Below are positions 34,735-44,085 of a stretch of 64,000 bases of DNA, piece after piece. Made by a program: the position numbers and the translations under genes. Under the pieces are notes generated by a model that did not search any database, was not told where the DNA came from, and was given only the letters and a program-made list of their open reading frames with translations. Numbering within the stretch: position 1 is the first letter of the stretch; each line of letters starts with the position of its first letter. The stretch is from the NCBI GenBank assembly GCA_009731425.1, contig AP018794.1, forward strand, positions 310,001 through 374,000. The letters run 5' to 3'. This DNA comes from Lachnospiraceae bacterium KM106-2 (GTDB lineage Bacteria > Bacillota > Clostridia > Lachnospirales > Lachnospiraceae).

Positions 34735-35517
34735 TTAAAATAACTTATGTATTTGACGAAATTGTTTAGGGGAAATTCCAGTATAATTCTTAAAAAGTTT
34801 AATATAGTAGCTTTCTGAACAAAAGGATAAAGCGGATGCAATGTCTACGATACTTTGAGTTGTTGTGATCAGCAAAGTCTTACTTGCTTCTAATCGTTCG
34901 CTTAGAATATAGTTGCCGGGAGAACATTGAAAGGCAGCGTGAAAGTTTCGATTGATCTGCCTTAAGCTAAGGTTTGATATGGCAGATAACTGAGAAAGGG
35001 TGATTGGTTCATGTAAATGATTTGAGATATAGTGGATACAATCCCTTGTTGGCTCGTTTAACGTAAGATACTCATTATGATTTTTTTTAAAACGAGTAAA
35101 TGACAAAATAGCATAGCGATAAAGACGATTTAGTTCGTTTACAGTCTTTAAAGAGGAGAGCAGTTGTAAATAAGGGATTAAAAGAGAACATATTCTATCT
35201 TGATCCATTCCTTGCATCGAGAGTAAATAGGCAATGGTATGAAGAGAGTTAGTCATAGAGATTCTTCGATTGTCAATTGGATTTTTGGAATAGATCGAGA
35301 GCATATTGGATGATTCATAATCTAATTCATGGGTGACTGCATCGAGGTCACCATTAAGAACAAGCTTGTAGAGTGTATCATTTTTTTTGAATTTCATTAG
35401 GCAGGATTGCTGTATGGAATGGTCGAGGTCAATGGATGTGGGAGAGAACTGCCTTAAAAAGTCTGAATATTGATTACTTTCAAAAAGAAATTTTTGAGAA
35501 ATACCTGTATTTGACAT
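34735..35517 (-). CDS. AraC family transcriptional regulator
   Basis: A 260-residue regulator with a C-terminal double helix-turn-helix (about 160-258): ITLSQLSAISNLSLRQINRNFHAAF (in part) and the second, conserved VDIASALSFCSESYYIKLFKNYTGISPKQFR (in part). The N-terminal 150 residues are mostly helical and do not show the AraC cupin. AAGGAG lies about 10 bases before the start. It is divergent from the hemerythrin gene across 136 bases and could regulate it, but no operator was identified. Confidence 0.88.
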   Translation of the reverse strand: MSNTGISQKFLFESNQYSDFLRQFSPTSIDLDHSIQQSCLMKFKKNDTLYKLVLNGDLDAVTHELDYESSNMLSIYSKNPIDNRRISMTNSLHTIAYLLSMQGMDQDRICSLLIPYLQLLSSLKTVNELNRLYRYAILSFTRFKKNHNEYLTLNEPTRDCIHYISNHLHEPITLSQLSAISNLSLRQINRNFHAAFQCSPGNYILSERLEASKTLLITTTQSIVDIASALSFCSESYYIKLFKNYTGISPKQFRQIHKLF

Positions 35518-35653
35518 ATTTGTAATTTTCTCCTTATTTTATTATGAGTATTATATCGATTTAAAAAGAATCTTGCAACTATTTAGCAGTATTTGTTGTG
35601 AAAATGAAGTTTTTATGGTAAAATAGTTTATATAATAATTTTGGGAGCGTTCA

Positions 35654-36076
35654 ATGGTAGATTTTAAATTTAATTGGCAAGAAGAATTAGAAGTTGATTT
35701 TCCAGATATAAATGAACAGCATAAAGAATTGTTTCGTATCGGAAGAGACATGGAACAATTATTGATCAGATATTGTATTGGAGTTCAAACATCAGAATTA
35801 TTAGAGATAGTTGGAGATTTACGAAATTTCGTCTCTTATCATTTTTACTTTGAAGAAGAGATTATGTTAGCTGCAGGTTATGAGGACTTTGAGAATCATA
35901 AAAAGGGACATGATGATTTTTTAAATAAGATTAATTCTATCGATCTCCCTTCCTTAGCAAGTAATCCATACATAGGTATCAATAAAATTAGGGATGATTT
36001 GGTTGATTATGTCTTCCAACATATGATGTGTGATGATGTGAAGATGGTAGATGCCGTTATCAAGAAGGCAGAATAA
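35654..36076 (+). CDS. Bacteriohemerythrin
   Basis: A 140-residue four-helix O2-binding protein with a di-iron site. Ligands are visible in INEQHKELF (His), YHFYFEEEIM (His, Glu), HKKGHDDF (two His) and FQHMMCDDVK (His, Asp). In anaerobes such proteins bind or sense oxygen, or deliver it to detoxifying enzymes. An extended -10 TGG-TAAAAT lies at 35615-35623, and the ribosome site is GGGAGCG. Single gene, divergent from an AraC regulator. Confidence 0.95.
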   Translation: MVDFKFNWQEELEVDFPDINEQHKELFRIGRDMEQLLIRYCIGVQTSELLEIVGDLRNFVSYHFYFEEEIMLAAGYEDFENHKKGHDDFLNKINSIDLPSLASNPYIGINKIRDDLVDYVFQHMMCDDVKMVDAVIKKAE

Positions 36077-36077
36077 T

Positions 36078-36118
36078 AAAAGAAGAGAAGATTGTTTATG
36101 CAATCTTCTCTTCTTTTA
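36078..36118. terminator. Bidirectional terminator
   Basis: AAAAGAAGAGAAGATTG pairs perfectly with CAATCTTCTCTTCTTTT around a six-base loop, between convergent hemerythrin and AI-2E transporter genes. Confidence 0.9.
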
Positions 36119-37276
36119 TTATTCACTGATCTTAAGATTTTTCGTCTTGAGTCGGTGATAGACGTTCATTCGTAATAATGTATAGAAGATGGAGAAGAGT
36201 GGAATAAAGATCAACATTCCGATGATTCCCATTAAACTACCACCTAAGGTAACTGCTACGATTACCCACATGGAAGGAAGACCGACAGATCCGCCAACGA
36301 TATGAGGATAGATGAACATACTATCAAATTGCTGTACGACAGCAAATACTAGTAGGAATAATAGTGCCTGCCAAGGGTTCACCATAAGGATCAAAAATGC
36401 AGACGTATAACTTGAAATATAAGATCCAAAGATAGGGATCAATGACATCAATGCGATGAAAACACTGATCAATAGTGCATATGGAAACTGTAATAAATTA
36501 AGGACTACAAAAAATAAACCACCGATGATCAAGGCTTCCGTACATTGACCGGAAATAAAGTTGGAAAAAGTTCGATTTGTTAATCGGCAGAAAGAACAAA
36601 AATGAGTTGCATGTTTTTCTTTTAAATAGGCAAATAAAACTTGTTTTCCTTGTCGTTTGAGACTTTCTTTTTGAACAAGAAGGTAAACAGAAAAGATGAA
36701 TCCAATGAAGAATTTCATCAAGCCATTTACGATATTTCCGATGATATCAATACCAGAAAGGACAATACCATTTGCAATGTTCTGGAAGAAATGAATAGCT
36801 TCACGTCCTGCTTTAGCCCAATCGATATCAAGTTTATTAATAAAATCTCGGATGGCAGGATACTCTTTGGCTAAGTGATTGATCCTATTATTAATATCTT
36901 CAGCATAGTCTGGGATTGCTTTCATGATTCCGGAGAGTGTATTAATGATCTCTGGGACGATCAATACAGATACAACAAAGAGTAAAGTAAAAATAAAAAT
37001 AAATGTGATCAGAATACTGATGGGACGGCTGTGCTTCCCGATAAAATTCTTTTTACAATATTTTTGCAGCTTATTCTCAACGATGCGCATTGGAATATTT
37101 ACAACAAATGCGATGCAGGCACCGAGGATAAATGGACCAAGGAGACGAATAATATATTGAAAAAGATTAAGGATGACCTCTATGTTAAGTAATCCGACAA
37201 GCAGACATACCGTAAACGTTATGTAGAATAACGTTTTCTTCATATCATTTGTGTTAATTGAATTGTTTTTGTTCAT
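36119..37276 (-). CDS. AI-2E family transporter (PerM/TqsA-like)
   Basis: A 385-residue polytopic membrane protein of the AI-2E exporter superfamily. There are about eight helices in the family arrangement: two N-terminal helices, a long amphipathic region with IPDYAEDINNRINHLAKEYP, then FIFSVYLLVQKESLK, FISGQCTEALIIGG, IPIFGSYI and the C-terminal VGGSVGLPSMWVIVAVTLGGSLMG (in part). Members export autoinducer-2 or, in other branches, exchange Na+/H+. Which applies here cannot be told. Ribosome site AAAGGAGTT. Single gene. Confidence 0.9.
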   Translation of the reverse strand: MNKNNSINTNDMKKTLFYITFTVCLLVGLLNIEVILNLFQYIIRLLGPFILGACIAFVVNIPMRIVENKLQKYCKKNFIGKHSRPISILITFIFIFTLLFVVSVLIVPEIINTLSGIMKAIPDYAEDINNRINHLAKEYPAIRDFINKLDIDWAKAGREAIHFFQNIANGIVLSGIDIIGNIVNGLMKFFIGFIFSVYLLVQKESLKRQGKQVLFAYLKEKHATHFCSFCRLTNRTFSNFISGQCTEALIIGGLFFVVLNLLQFPYALLISVFIALMSLIPIFGSYISSYTSAFLILMVNPWQALLFLLVFAVVQQFDSMFIYPHIVGGSVGLPSMWVIVAVTLGGSLMGIIGMLIFIPLFSIFYTLLRMNVYHRLKTKNLKISE

Positions 37277-37413
37277 AGTAACTCCTTTGTTATTTAAATA
37301 GGAATATTATAACAAAAAAATAGATAAAGAACAATAAACAGAATTGTTATTTATCAAATAATGAGATATAATTTATTTTAGCTACGTATCATTTTATATT
37401 TTGGAGGATAGCG

Positions 37414-38700
37414 ATGGATTATAGAGATCATAATTTCAATAGAAATAATAGAAATAATTTAGGAGACCAGATTCATAATACGGTTCAGGATGCGTTAGAT
37501 TCTATGAATTTTGAGAGACTGAATCGCGATATAAGTGACTCAGTCTCTCGTGCCATAAATGAGGCGAAACGTTGTCTGAATGGGAATGACCCATATCAGA
37601 ATTCGGGTGAAAATCCATATCGAGAGAATGGACATAGGAACGATGATCGTCAGTATCAAGCAGAAAATGGAGCTGATAGAAATCCTTGGAATCGGAGTTT
37701 TCGTTATGGAGGATTCCGATATCCACCAAGGAACAATAAAGTGAGACAAGTTGCTCCTTATACATTAAGCAGCCCACCAGGAAGAGTTTCCAGTGTTCTA
37801 TGTTTAGTCTTTGGTTACGTAGGGGCAGCTAGCTTTGGAATCGCAACCTTTGTCTTAGCTCTCTTAGCAGGATTATCGATTGCTTCTAGTGTATTAGGAA
37901 CGATCGCAGGTGCATTGCTCCCATTCTTCGTTCTTTCCGTTGGACTGATCTTTAGAGGAAATACTTTATCGAAGCGTGTGAAACGGTATCGTCAATATTG
38001 CTCTGTTCTTGGGAAAAATACTTTCTGTGACTTAAAAGAATTTGAACAACAGGTTGGAAAGTCACACAAGTTTGTTGTAAAAGATATCAGAATGATGATC
38101 CATAAGGGAATGTTCCCCCAGGGACATTTAGATGATAAAGCTTCCTGTTTCATGTTAAATCATGAGACATATGAGCAATATTTACAAACGAAAGAACGTT
38201 TTGAAGAACATGTAAAAGAGAAACAAGAGCAAGAAGAGAATGAAAAGAAGAAAGAGGAGATGTCTGAATTAGAGCGTACCATAGAAGAAGGAAGACGCTA
38301 TATTACAGAGATCAAATTGGCCAATGATAAGATCCCGGGAGAGGAAATATCAAGAAAGCTTGCACGTTTAGAGGAAGTCATTCGTAAGATTTTTGATTGT
38401 GTGAAAGAGCATCCAGAACAACTACCAGAGTTAAGAAAGTTCATGGACTATTATCTTCCTACGACGTTAAAGTTAGTTAAGGCATATGAGGACTTTGATT
38501 CTCAGCCAATTCAAGGCGAAAATATTAAAAAGGGAAAAGAGGAGATCGGTAAGACGTTAGATACGATCAATACTGCCTTTGAGACCCTATTAGATAGTTT
38601 ATATGAAAGTACTACCATGGAAGTCTCTTCGGATATTTCCGTATTAAAGACATTACTTGCAGGTGATGGATTAACGAAAAAAGATTTTAAAGTGAAATAA
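37414..38700 (+). CDS. XpaC-like 5-bromo-4-chloroindolyl phosphate hydrolysis protein
   Basis: A 428-residue protein with a long Asn/Arg/Asp-rich hydrophilic N-terminus (about 1-115), two membrane helices (about 125-185) and a coiled, Glu/Lys-rich C-terminal region (about 190-428). This architecture, and a TelA gene 20 bases downstream, match the XpaC family. The name comes from a phenotype in Bacillus and the biochemical role is not established. Ribosome site GGAGG. Probably an operon with the next gene; the pair is linked in many Firmicutes to envelope stress or tellurite resistance. Confidence 0.8.
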   Translation: MDYRDHNFNRNNRNNLGDQIHNTVQDALDSMNFERLNRDISDSVSRAINEAKRCLNGNDPYQNSGENPYRENGHRNDDRQYQAENGADRNPWNRSFRYGGFRYPPRNNKVRQVAPYTLSSPPGRVSSVLCLVFGYVGAASFGIATFVLALLAGLSIASSVLGTIAGALLPFFVLSVGLIFRGNTLSKRVKRYRQYCSVLGKNTFCDLKEFEQQVGKSHKFVVKDIRMMIHKGMFPQGHLDDKASCFMLNHETYEQYLQTKERFEEHVKEKQEQEENEKKKEEMSELERTIEEGRRYITEIKLANDKIPGEEISRKLARLEEVIRKIFDCVKEHPEQLPELRKFMDYYLPTTLKLVKAYEDFDSQPIQGENIKKGKEEIGKTLDTINTAFETLLDSLYESTTMEVSSDISVLKTLLAGDGLTKKDFKVK

Positions 38701-38720
38701 ATCAATATCAGGAGGATACG

Positions 38721-39866
38721 ATGATGGAAGATATGAAAGATATGATAGGCCAAGCACCAACGTTAACATTTGAACCGTTTGCTGATACGAAAGAAGAAGT
38801 TGCCGTACAGCAAGAACAGCAAGCGCCTGTTTTTGACGAAAGCAGCTTAACGGCGGAAGAACAGCAAATGGTATCTGATTTCGCATCTCAGATTGAATTA
38901 ACAAATTCCAATGTGATATTACAATATGGTGCAGGAGCACAAAAAAAGATTGCAGACTTTAGTGAGAATGCATTAAATAAAGTGAAGACAAAAGACCTTG
39001 GAGAAGTTGGAGATATGCTTTCCGGCGTGGTAACGGAGCTTAAGAGTTTTGATATCGAAGAGGAAGAAAAAGGAGGATTTTTAGGTTTCTTCAAGAAGAA
39101 AGCGAATAAAGTAACCGCATTGAAAGCAAAATATGCTAAGGCAGAAGTGAATGTAACGAATATTACAAAGGCATTAGAAAGCCATCAGATCCAATTATTA
39201 AAAGATGTTGCTATGATGGATCAAATGTACGAACTAAATAAAACGTATTTTAAAGAGTTAAATATGTACATTATAGCAGGAAAGAAAAAATTAGAGCAAG
39301 TTCAGACAACGGAACTTCCAAGATTACAGCAGCAGGCACAGGCAACTGGATTACCAGAAGATGCGCAGGCAGCAAATGATCTTGCAGGACTTTGCAACCG
39401 TTTTGAGAAAAAGATCCATGATCTTGAACTTACTAGAATGATCTCGATCCAAATGGCACCACAGATTCGTCTGGTACAAGGAAATGATACGTTAATGTCA
39501 GAAAAGATCCAGTCAACGATCGTAAATACGATTCCTTTATGGAAAAGTCAAATGGTCATTGCACTTGGGTTAAATCATTCCATCCAAGCTGCGAAAGCAC
39601 AGCATGAAGTGACTGATATGACCAATGCATTATTAAAGAAGAATGCAGAGAATTTAAAACTTGCCACGGTTGAGACCGCAAAGGAATCAGAACGCGGAAT
39701 CGTTGATATCGAGACATTAAAGACAACGAATGAAACTTTAATCTCTACATTAGATGAAGTAATGAGAATTCAATCTGAAGGCAGAGAGAAACGTAAAGCA
39801 GCAGAAGCAGAGCTTAGCAATATTGAAAATCAATTAAAAGATAAATTATTACAGATCAATCATTAG
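38721..39866 (+). CDS. telA: TelA/KlaA toxic-anion-resistance family protein
   Basis: A 381-residue, mostly alpha-helical cytosolic protein. It contains the TelA landmarks GGFLGFFKKKANKVTALKAKY (in part), DVAMMDQMYELNKTYFKELNMYI (in part), a middle segment SIQMAPQIRLVQGNDTLMSEKIQSTI (in part), IPLWKSQMVIAL and the terminal EAELSNIENQLKDKLLQI. Family members are associated with tellurite and toxic-anion tolerance and often with XpaC, as here. The exact function is unknown. Ribosome site AGGAGGATACG. Confidence 0.88.
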   Translation: MMEDMKDMIGQAPTLTFEPFADTKEEVAVQQEQQAPVFDESSLTAEEQQMVSDFASQIELTNSNVILQYGAGAQKKIADFSENALNKVKTKDLGEVGDMLSGVVTELKSFDIEEEEKGGFLGFFKKKANKVTALKAKYAKAEVNVTNITKALESHQIQLLKDVAMMDQMYELNKTYFKELNMYIIAGKKKLEQVQTTELPRLQQQAQATGLPEDAQAANDLAGLCNRFEKKIHDLELTRMISIQMAPQIRLVQGNDTLMSEKIQSTIVNTIPLWKSQMVIALGLNHSIQAAKAQHEVTDMTNALLKKNAENLKLATVETAKESERGIVDIETLKTTNETLISTLDEVMRIQSEGREKRKAAEAELSNIENQLKDKLLQINH

Positions 39867-39886
39867 TATTAGGAAGGACCAAGAGT

Positions 39887-41704
39887 TTGAACGAAAAACA
39901 TAAAATCTTAAAACATTATTTTGGTTATGACGGATTTCGAGAAGGTCAGGAAGTATTGATTGATAGTATACTGGCAGGAAAAGATACAGTTGGAATTATG
40001 CCGACAGGAGCAGGAAAGTCCATCTGTTATCAAGTGCCTGCGCTTATGATGACGGGGATTACATTAGTAATATCCCCGTTAATTTCATTAATGCAGGATC
40101 AGGTAAGTACATTAAATCAAGCAGGTGTTCATGCAGCTTATTTGAATAGTTCTTTAAGTTATAATCAGTATCGACTTGCTCTTCGTTATGCCGAAGAAGG
40201 AAGATACAAAATTATTTACGTTGCCCCAGAACGTCTTATGACAGAGGAGTTTCAGCAGTTTGCAGCGGGTGCGGATATCTCAATGATCAGTGTGGATGAA
40301 GCACACTGCGTCTCTCAATGGGGTCAGGACTTTAGACCTAGTTATCTTAAGATCATGGAATTTGTGGATTGTCTTCCAAATCGTCCAATTATCAGTGCAT
40401 TTACGGCAACAGCAACAAAGCAAGTGAAAGAAGATATTATTTCAATTCTTAGGTTACAGGATCCTACTTGCCTAACAACCGGATTTGATCGAAGCAATCT
40501 ATTTTTTAGTGTTAAGACACCGGGAGACAAGTTTGCAGAAGTGAGCCGCTATCTGATGGAGCATGGAAAACAGAGCGGTATCATTTATTGTCAGACTAGA
40601 AAAGTAGTAGAAGAGGTACATGAGCGATTACTGAAAGAGGGATATGCTGTTACAAGGTATCATGCAGGACTTAGTGATCGAGAGCGAAAACAGAATCAAG
40701 AGGATTTCATCTATGATGTAAAGCCTATTATGGTGGCTACCAATGCATTTGGTATGGGAATTGATAAATCTAATGTACGCTTTGTCATCCATTACAACAT
40801 GCCAAAAGATATGGAAAGCTATTATCAGGAGGCGGGAAGAGCAGGACGAGATGAAGAGCCTTCCGAATGTATCCTCCTTTATGGTGGACAGGATGTGGTC
40901 TTGAATCAGTTCTTTATTGATCAGAATCGTGATAATGATGAGTTGGATGAGGAAACATTAGAAGTGATCAAACAGCGAGATCGGGAACGACTCAAAAAGA
41001 TGACCTTCTATTGTATCACCAATGAATGTCTTCGAGAGTATATGCTACGCTATTTTGGCGAGTTTGGAGATAATTATTGTGGAAATTGTTCGAACTGCTT
41101 AACTCAGTTTGAAACAGAAGATGTAACAGAAAGCGCTAAGAAGATCATCGGCTGTGTGGCGTCAATTAATGAACGTTTTGGAATGACCATGGTAGTGGAT
41201 ATCCTACATGGAAGTAAGGCAGCGAAGATTAAAAATTATGGATTTGAATCTAATGACTTCTATGGAACCTTATCTGAGGTGACGATCCCGAAATTACGAC
41301 AGATCTTAAACCACCTTGTTCTACTAAATTATCTTCATTTAACAGAGGATAAATATCCGGTTCTTCAATTAACCGACGAATCACAAACGGTTCTTGATGG
41401 AGACGAAGAGATCGTCATGAAGATGGCGAAAGAGAATGAACGTCCAGTGAAAAAGAAAGCAAAGAAAAAATCAGCAGTCCTTCATGATGTGGACGAGAAC
41501 TTATTCGAACAATTACGAGAACTTCGTATGTCAATTGCGAAAGAGGAGCATGTTCCTCCATATATTATTTTTTCGGATAAATCTCTTGTGGATATGTGTG
41601 CGAAACTGCCGAAGACGAAAGAAGATATGTTAGAAGTCTCCGGTGTGGGTGATGTAAAGTTTGAAAAATATGGACAACGATTCTTAGATATAATAAATCA
41701 ATAG
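39887..41704 (+). CDS. recQ: ATP-dependent DNA helicase RecQ
   Basis: 3'-5' DNA helicase of 605 residues for recombination repair. Order: helicase core (FREGQEVLIDSI; Walker A MPTGAGKSICYQ; DEAH box in SVDEAHCVSQWGQDFRPSY; motif III SAFTATAT; motif VI YQEAGRAGRDE), the RQC zinc-binding region with Cys residues in CITNECLREYML and YCGNCSNC, a winged helix, a Lys-rich linker and a C-terminal HRDC domain (about 540-605). Start is TTG 39887 behind AGGAAGGACC. It follows telA by 20 bases and may be co-transcribed with xpaC-telA. Confidence 0.96.
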   Translation: MNEKHKILKHYFGYDGFREGQEVLIDSILAGKDTVGIMPTGAGKSICYQVPALMMTGITLVISPLISLMQDQVSTLNQAGVHAAYLNSSLSYNQYRLALRYAEEGRYKIIYVAPERLMTEEFQQFAAGADISMISVDEAHCVSQWGQDFRPSYLKIMEFVDCLPNRPIISAFTATATKQVKEDIISILRLQDPTCLTTGFDRSNLFFSVKTPGDKFAEVSRYLMEHGKQSGIIYCQTRKVVEEVHERLLKEGYAVTRYHAGLSDRERKQNQEDFIYDVKPIMVATNAFGMGIDKSNVRFVIHYNMPKDMESYYQEAGRAGRDEEPSECILLYGGQDVVLNQFFIDQNRDNDELDEETLEVIKQRDRERLKKMTFYCITNECLREYMLRYFGEFGDNYCGNCSNCLTQFETEDVTESAKKIIGCVASINERFGMTMVVDILHGSKAAKIKNYGFESNDFYGTLSEVTIPKLRQILNHLVLLNYLHLTEDKYPVLQLTDESQTVLDGDEEIVMKMAKENERPVKKKAKKKSAVLHDVDENLFEQLRELRMSIAKEEHVPPYIIFSDKSLVDMCAKLPKTKEDMLEVSGVGDVKFEKYGQRFLDIINQ

Positions 41705-41708
41705 TGAT

Positions 41709-41757
41709 AAAAGGCAAAAAGAAGTTCTGGTAGGAAGAACTTCTTTTTGCCTTTTTT
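41709..41757. terminator. Bidirectional terminator
   Basis: AAGGCAAAAAGAAGTTCT pairs with AGAACTTCTTTTTGCCTT around a short loop, then a T-run on the plus side. It lies between convergent recQ and the transglutaminase-like gene. Confidence 0.9.
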
Positions 41758-41777
41758 ATTCGAATAATGAGCGAGTA

Positions 41778-44075
41778 TTAATATAAAAAGTCATAATAGC
41801 GATGTTTGATTCGTTTGAACAAGGAAGAATGATGGATTAAAAGTACAATTGTTTCGTTTAAAAAGTGCACCATAGAAGTTAGTTCTTCTGGAGAAAGAGA
41901 GTGTTTACTATAGAGTGCCTTTTCATAAAGAGCGTACATATTCTCATAGTACTCCTGATACTCAGCGGTTAAGAGTGCTTGATCGCTAGGAGAATGGTAA
42001 GTAATCTGTGGTAATAATATTTTTACATATTCGAACATAGCAATGGCCGCACAATTGGAATCACTGTCATGAAATTGCCTCTTCCAGACTCGCAAGGTAT
42101 GCCATTTCTTAAGCTGAAGATAGAAGAAAAGTCCTAAGAGGATAATTAAGATAAGAGCAACGAGCATTCGAAGGTATTGTAAATAATCAATCAGTGAATC
42201 AGGTAGTTTTACTTCATGAGGTAAGTTAAGTGGATCATCATGATAGATGTTTTGGGTAGATTGATTTTTTTGTGACTGACGAACAGATTGAATTTCTTGT
42301 GTTAATTTACCTGCTTTTGGCTGTTCCATAACGTGATAGTATGGGGGAGTAACTTCGATTGGAACAAAACCTACCCCGTCTTGATAGATTTCTACCCACG
42401 CATGTGCGTTTGACTTCTTGATATCAATGGTTGAATGATCAGAAAGTCCTTTGATATTTTCCGGTGTTACAAGGTAACCTTCTACATATCGGGCAGGAAT
42501 TCCAAGATAACGAAACATTAACGTAGCAGCAGTTGCGTACTGAACGGAGTAGCCGGAGGGTTTCTCTTCTAAAAAGTATGCTAGAAAATCCTTTTGTGCT
42601 GGAAGTACCCATTTCTTAGTCGAATAGGTAATATGCTCTTTGAGATATGATCTTACATGATCAACGGCAGACGAATAGGAAAAATGACTATGTTTTTTGA
42701 TCGATACATCACCCAAATGGTTTTTTAAGAGGATTCTAGTGTTCTCTGGAATCTGACAGTAGGTTTTGTAGACGAAGATGTTATAGTAACTTTCGTCAGA
42801 TAAGTATTGTTTTAGCTTTTTAGAAGGTGCTGCTTCTTGTTCTTGTAATTTCGCTGCGATGTCAGGATAATTTGGAACAAGAGAAGAGGAGGCGCAAAAT
42901 GTATAGTTAGAAATTCTTTTTAGGTTCTTTGCTTGGAAGCCTTCATTTTGTATTAATGCCGATTCGTTTATCTCTGGATGCTGAATGGAACTAAGTTCAT
43001 AAGGAAGATAAAAATACCTTTTGTTTGCACCCTTAATCGAGATAGTTGTATTTGATGAGAGAGAAGATACCTTGCGATCTTGTTCCAGTGCATGGATAAG
43101 GGAAAGCTGACTTGCTGGCAAGAATCCATCTTCCTTCATCCAGTAGAACAAATTATTGTTTTCATAGCGCTCTTGATAAGAGAGATCTGTCCAGTGATCA
43201 TGTTCATAGACTGATCCAATAAACCCTTTTAGGTACATAGAGCTTGGATGTTCCATTGTGATCGATAAGGCAGAGTCTTTCGAACGACTTTGCGATTGGA
43301 TAACAGATAATTTGCCTTCTGAAAGAGGATCTAACGTATTGTCATAAATAAAATTAGAGATTGAGGATAGAATCTCTTGCTGTAGAGAGACCAGTGAAAG
43401 TTTACCGCTTATATGGAACGTGAGTAATCCTAGTAATGCAAGCAGGAATAATTGCTGTATGTATAAAAGCAGTTGTTTTAAAAAGCGAGAGTTCATTTCA
43501 GAGGGGGATAACAGCTTAGCTATTCTAAGCAAAAATATACTGACAATCACTGCAACAACAAGCAAAAAGGATAGCTGTATATGGAACAGTAGTTGAAAAA
43601 CAAAAAGAGGAAAGAGTAGAAGGAGATAAAGGAATACATTCCGTTGTTTTGCAACTCGGTTGCTTATAAAGCTGATCGTAAAAAAGAAGAAAAACAGAAG
43701 CATACTTAAACAAACAGTGTTTTGTTGTTTGGGTAAAATAGTCTGATATACAGGCAAGTATAGAGTGGAGTGGGTTCCAATGGTATGAGCAGCAAGGTTC
43801 CATAATAGAATCATTCCTTCGATTAGCTTGGAGTGGAAAAATAGCAGACATAGAAAGAAAAGACTAGTCTGGATGATACAAAAGGCAGGCAGAATAATCC
43901 TCTCATGAATACAGCTCCAAAATATCGTGGTCAGGATAACGAAAATTAGGGAAAGCATGAGTGGATAAGAAGGAGCGATCATGGTAAGGAGATAGAATGC
44001 TATCGTACCAGATAAGAAGATGCTCAGAAAAAAATCATTGATATTCAATTTAAGTTGTAGTTTGTTAATTGTCAT
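41778..44075 (-). CDS. Membrane transglutaminase-like protein (TgpA family) lacking the catalytic Cys
   Basis: A 765-residue membrane protein: about six N-terminal helices (1-225), an extracytoplasmic domain with a transglutaminase-like fold (about 440-590), a single helix (about 640-662) and a C-terminal DUF4129-like cytosolic tail. The active-site block reads SGYSVQYATAATLMFRYLGIPARYVEGY (in part). The position that is normally Cys (GYC-x-x-YA) is Ser510, codon TCC at 42546-42548. His558 (NAHAWVEIY) remains, and the usual Asp is Glu574 (PIEVTP). So it is probably a binding or scaffold pseudoenzyme. It closes the leftward run DUF4430, toroid, small membrane protein, MoxR, DUF58. Confidence 0.85.
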   Translation of the reverse strand: MTINKLQLKLNINDFFLSIFLSGTIAFYLLTMIAPSYPLMLSLIFVILTTIFWSCIHERIILPAFCIIQTSLFFLCLLFFHSKLIEGMILLWNLAAHTIGTHSTLYLPVYQTILPKQQNTVCLSMLLFFFFFTISFISNRVAKQRNVFLYLLLLFPLFVFQLLFHIQLSFLLVVAVIVSIFLLRIAKLLSPSEMNSRFLKQLLLYIQQLFLLALLGLLTFHISGKLSLVSLQQEILSSISNFIYDNTLDPLSEGKLSVIQSQSRSKDSALSITMEHPSSMYLKGFIGSVYEHDHWTDLSYQERYENNNLFYWMKEDGFLPASQLSLIHALEQDRKVSSLSSNTTISIKGANKRYFYLPYELSSIQHPEINESALIQNEGFQAKNLKRISNYTFCASSSLVPNYPDIAAKLQEQEAAPSKKLKQYLSDESYYNIFVYKTYCQIPENTRILLKNHLGDVSIKKHSHFSYSSAVDHVRSYLKEHITYSTKKWVLPAQKDFLAYFLEEKPSGYSVQYATAATLMFRYLGIPARYVEGYLVTPENIKGLSDHSTIDIKKSNAHAWVEIYQDGVGFVPIEVTPPYYHVMEQPKAGKLTQEIQSVRQSQKNQSTQNIYHDDPLNLPHEVKLPDSLIDYLQYLRMLVALILIILLGLFFYLQLKKWHTLRVWKRQFHDSDSNCAAIAMFEYVKILLPQITYHSPSDQALLTAEYQEYYENMYALYEKALYSKHSLSPEELTSMVHFLNETIVLLIHHSSLFKRIKHRYYDFLY

Positions 44076-44085
44076 AATAATACCT

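Noticed and set aside
35521..35650. AraC operator between the AraC and hemerythrin genes
   Set aside because: No convincing direct repeat was found in the divergent intergenic region, so regulation of hemerythrin is left open.
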